This document shows, piece by piece, positions 19,242 to 19,420 of a stretch of 19,420 nucleotides of DNA. The stretch comes from Liolophura sinensis (taxonomy: Eukaryota > Mollusca > Polyplacophora > Chitonida > Chitonidae): assembly GCF_032854445.1 (NCBI RefSeq), contig NW_027018510.1:1-19420 (forward strand), given 5' to 3'. The stretch's first letter is position 1. Each line of letters opens with the position of its first letter. A model generated the notes under the pieces. That model saw only the letters and a list, made by a program, of their open reading frames with translations, was not told where the DNA came from and ran no database searches. Both the position numbers and the translations under genes were made by a program.

Positions 19242-19420
19242 TGTCTTTATCTACATGTAGAAAAACCACACCATTTGTATATAAAAAAAACACAAGGTAC
19301 TTGATACAGTCCGCTGTAAAAAGTACAATTGAACACTGACCCACATCAATAAGGTGCCAAAAGATGCGCAATTGGGCCAGGCATCTCCAGCTGTTGAAAA
19401 ATTGCAAATTTCCTTGGTTT
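19242..19420 (+). repeat. Satellite monomer M36, cut by window edge
   Basis: The first 179 bases of a unit. It has CCATTTGTATA and AAAAGTACAATT, so it lacks the AAAGGACAATT expected if it were slot 4. Most diagnostic positions lie beyond the edge. Confidence 0.95.

Larger units (their letters stand above)
1..19420 (+). repeat. Satellite DNA array, 550-bp monomer, about 35.3 copies
   Basis: The same block of about 550 bp recurs head to tail from the first to the last base with no spacer or inverted copy. The anchor GATGCGCA occurs 36 times, at intervals of 545-554 bp and mostly 549-551 bp. Copies are nearly identical by eye and differ at a limited set of recurring positions, as expected for satellite DNA homogenised by unequal exchange and gene conversion. 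About 41% GC was counted by hand in one unit. All apparent reading frames are short, recur once per unit and are broken by ordinary between-copy indels, so I annotate no gene. Family name and organism are not recognised. Confidence 0.98.
17593..19420 (+). repeat. Third HOR copy, partial (M33-M36)
   Basis: M33, M34 and M35 repeat the markers of M26, M27 and M28: TATTTTGTCTAATT with ACTAACCC; TATATATA with GTCAGAGAG and GTCGAAAAA; AAAGGACAATT with AAAACTACG. The window ends 179 bases into M36. M36 lacks the AAAGGACAATT marker expected of slot 4, so its slot is unresolved. Confidence 0.8.

Noticed and set aside
1-19420. CENP-B box (TTCG then A then CGGG pattern)
   Set aside because: I checked the TTCG occurrences in the unit by eye and none has the required spacing to A and CGGG.
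1-19420. CRISPR array or prokaryotic repeat locus
   Set aside because: The unit is 550 bp with no short repeat plus unique spacer structure and no cas-like genes. All of the unit repeats.
1-19420. Transposon or retroelement fragment as origin of the monomer
   Set aside because: No terminal repeats, target-site duplications, reverse transcriptase or transposase motifs were recognised in any frame of the unit.

Overview
The whole 19,420-base window is one uninterrupted head-to-tail satellite DNA array. A unit of about 550 bp (most copies 549-552 bp, about 41% GC by hand count of one copy) repeats 35 times plus a 179-base partial unit at the right edge. There is no unique sequence, and I find no gene, RNA gene, transposon, CRISPR array or origin. 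The many short reading frames are the same accidental frames recurring once per unit. I phase units on TGTCTTTA and call them M1 to M36.

Arrays of this kind are typical of eukaryotic heterochromatin (centromeric, pericentromeric, subtelomeric or sex-chromosome blocks). I do not recognise the monomer, so I cannot name the organism, and chromosomal location cannot be read from the sequence.

The units are not equivalent. Linked variants mark monomer types, and their order shows higher-order repeats (HORs). Bases 1-5492 hold two copies of a 5-monomer HOR of about 2.75 kb (M1-M5 and M6-M10). Bases 5493-9338 are a transition zone with a looser 4-monomer (2.2 kb) echo. Bases 9339-19420 hold an 8-monomer HOR of exactly 4,400 bp (M18-M25), then a 7-monomer version (M26-M32, 3,854 bp), then the start of a third copy (M33-M36). 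The 7-monomer copy looks like an 8-monomer one that lost a monomer by unequal exchange: M32 has the left part of the M24 type and the right end of the M25 type. M5 is a similar hybrid of the M10 and M11 types. One slot of the 8-mer (M19 against M27/M34) holds two unrelated monomer types.

The unit also carries a variable TATATA/poly-A tract, several short dyads (TCTACATGTAGA, TCCATGGA, CACGTG, GACGTC, TGGCT-AC-AGCCA) and a variable T-tract segment. The first 3.1 kb contains many single-base indels that are rare afterwards, which looks like lower consensus quality near a contig or read end. No multi-gene system is present. What is notable is the HOR architecture and the recombination history recorded in it.
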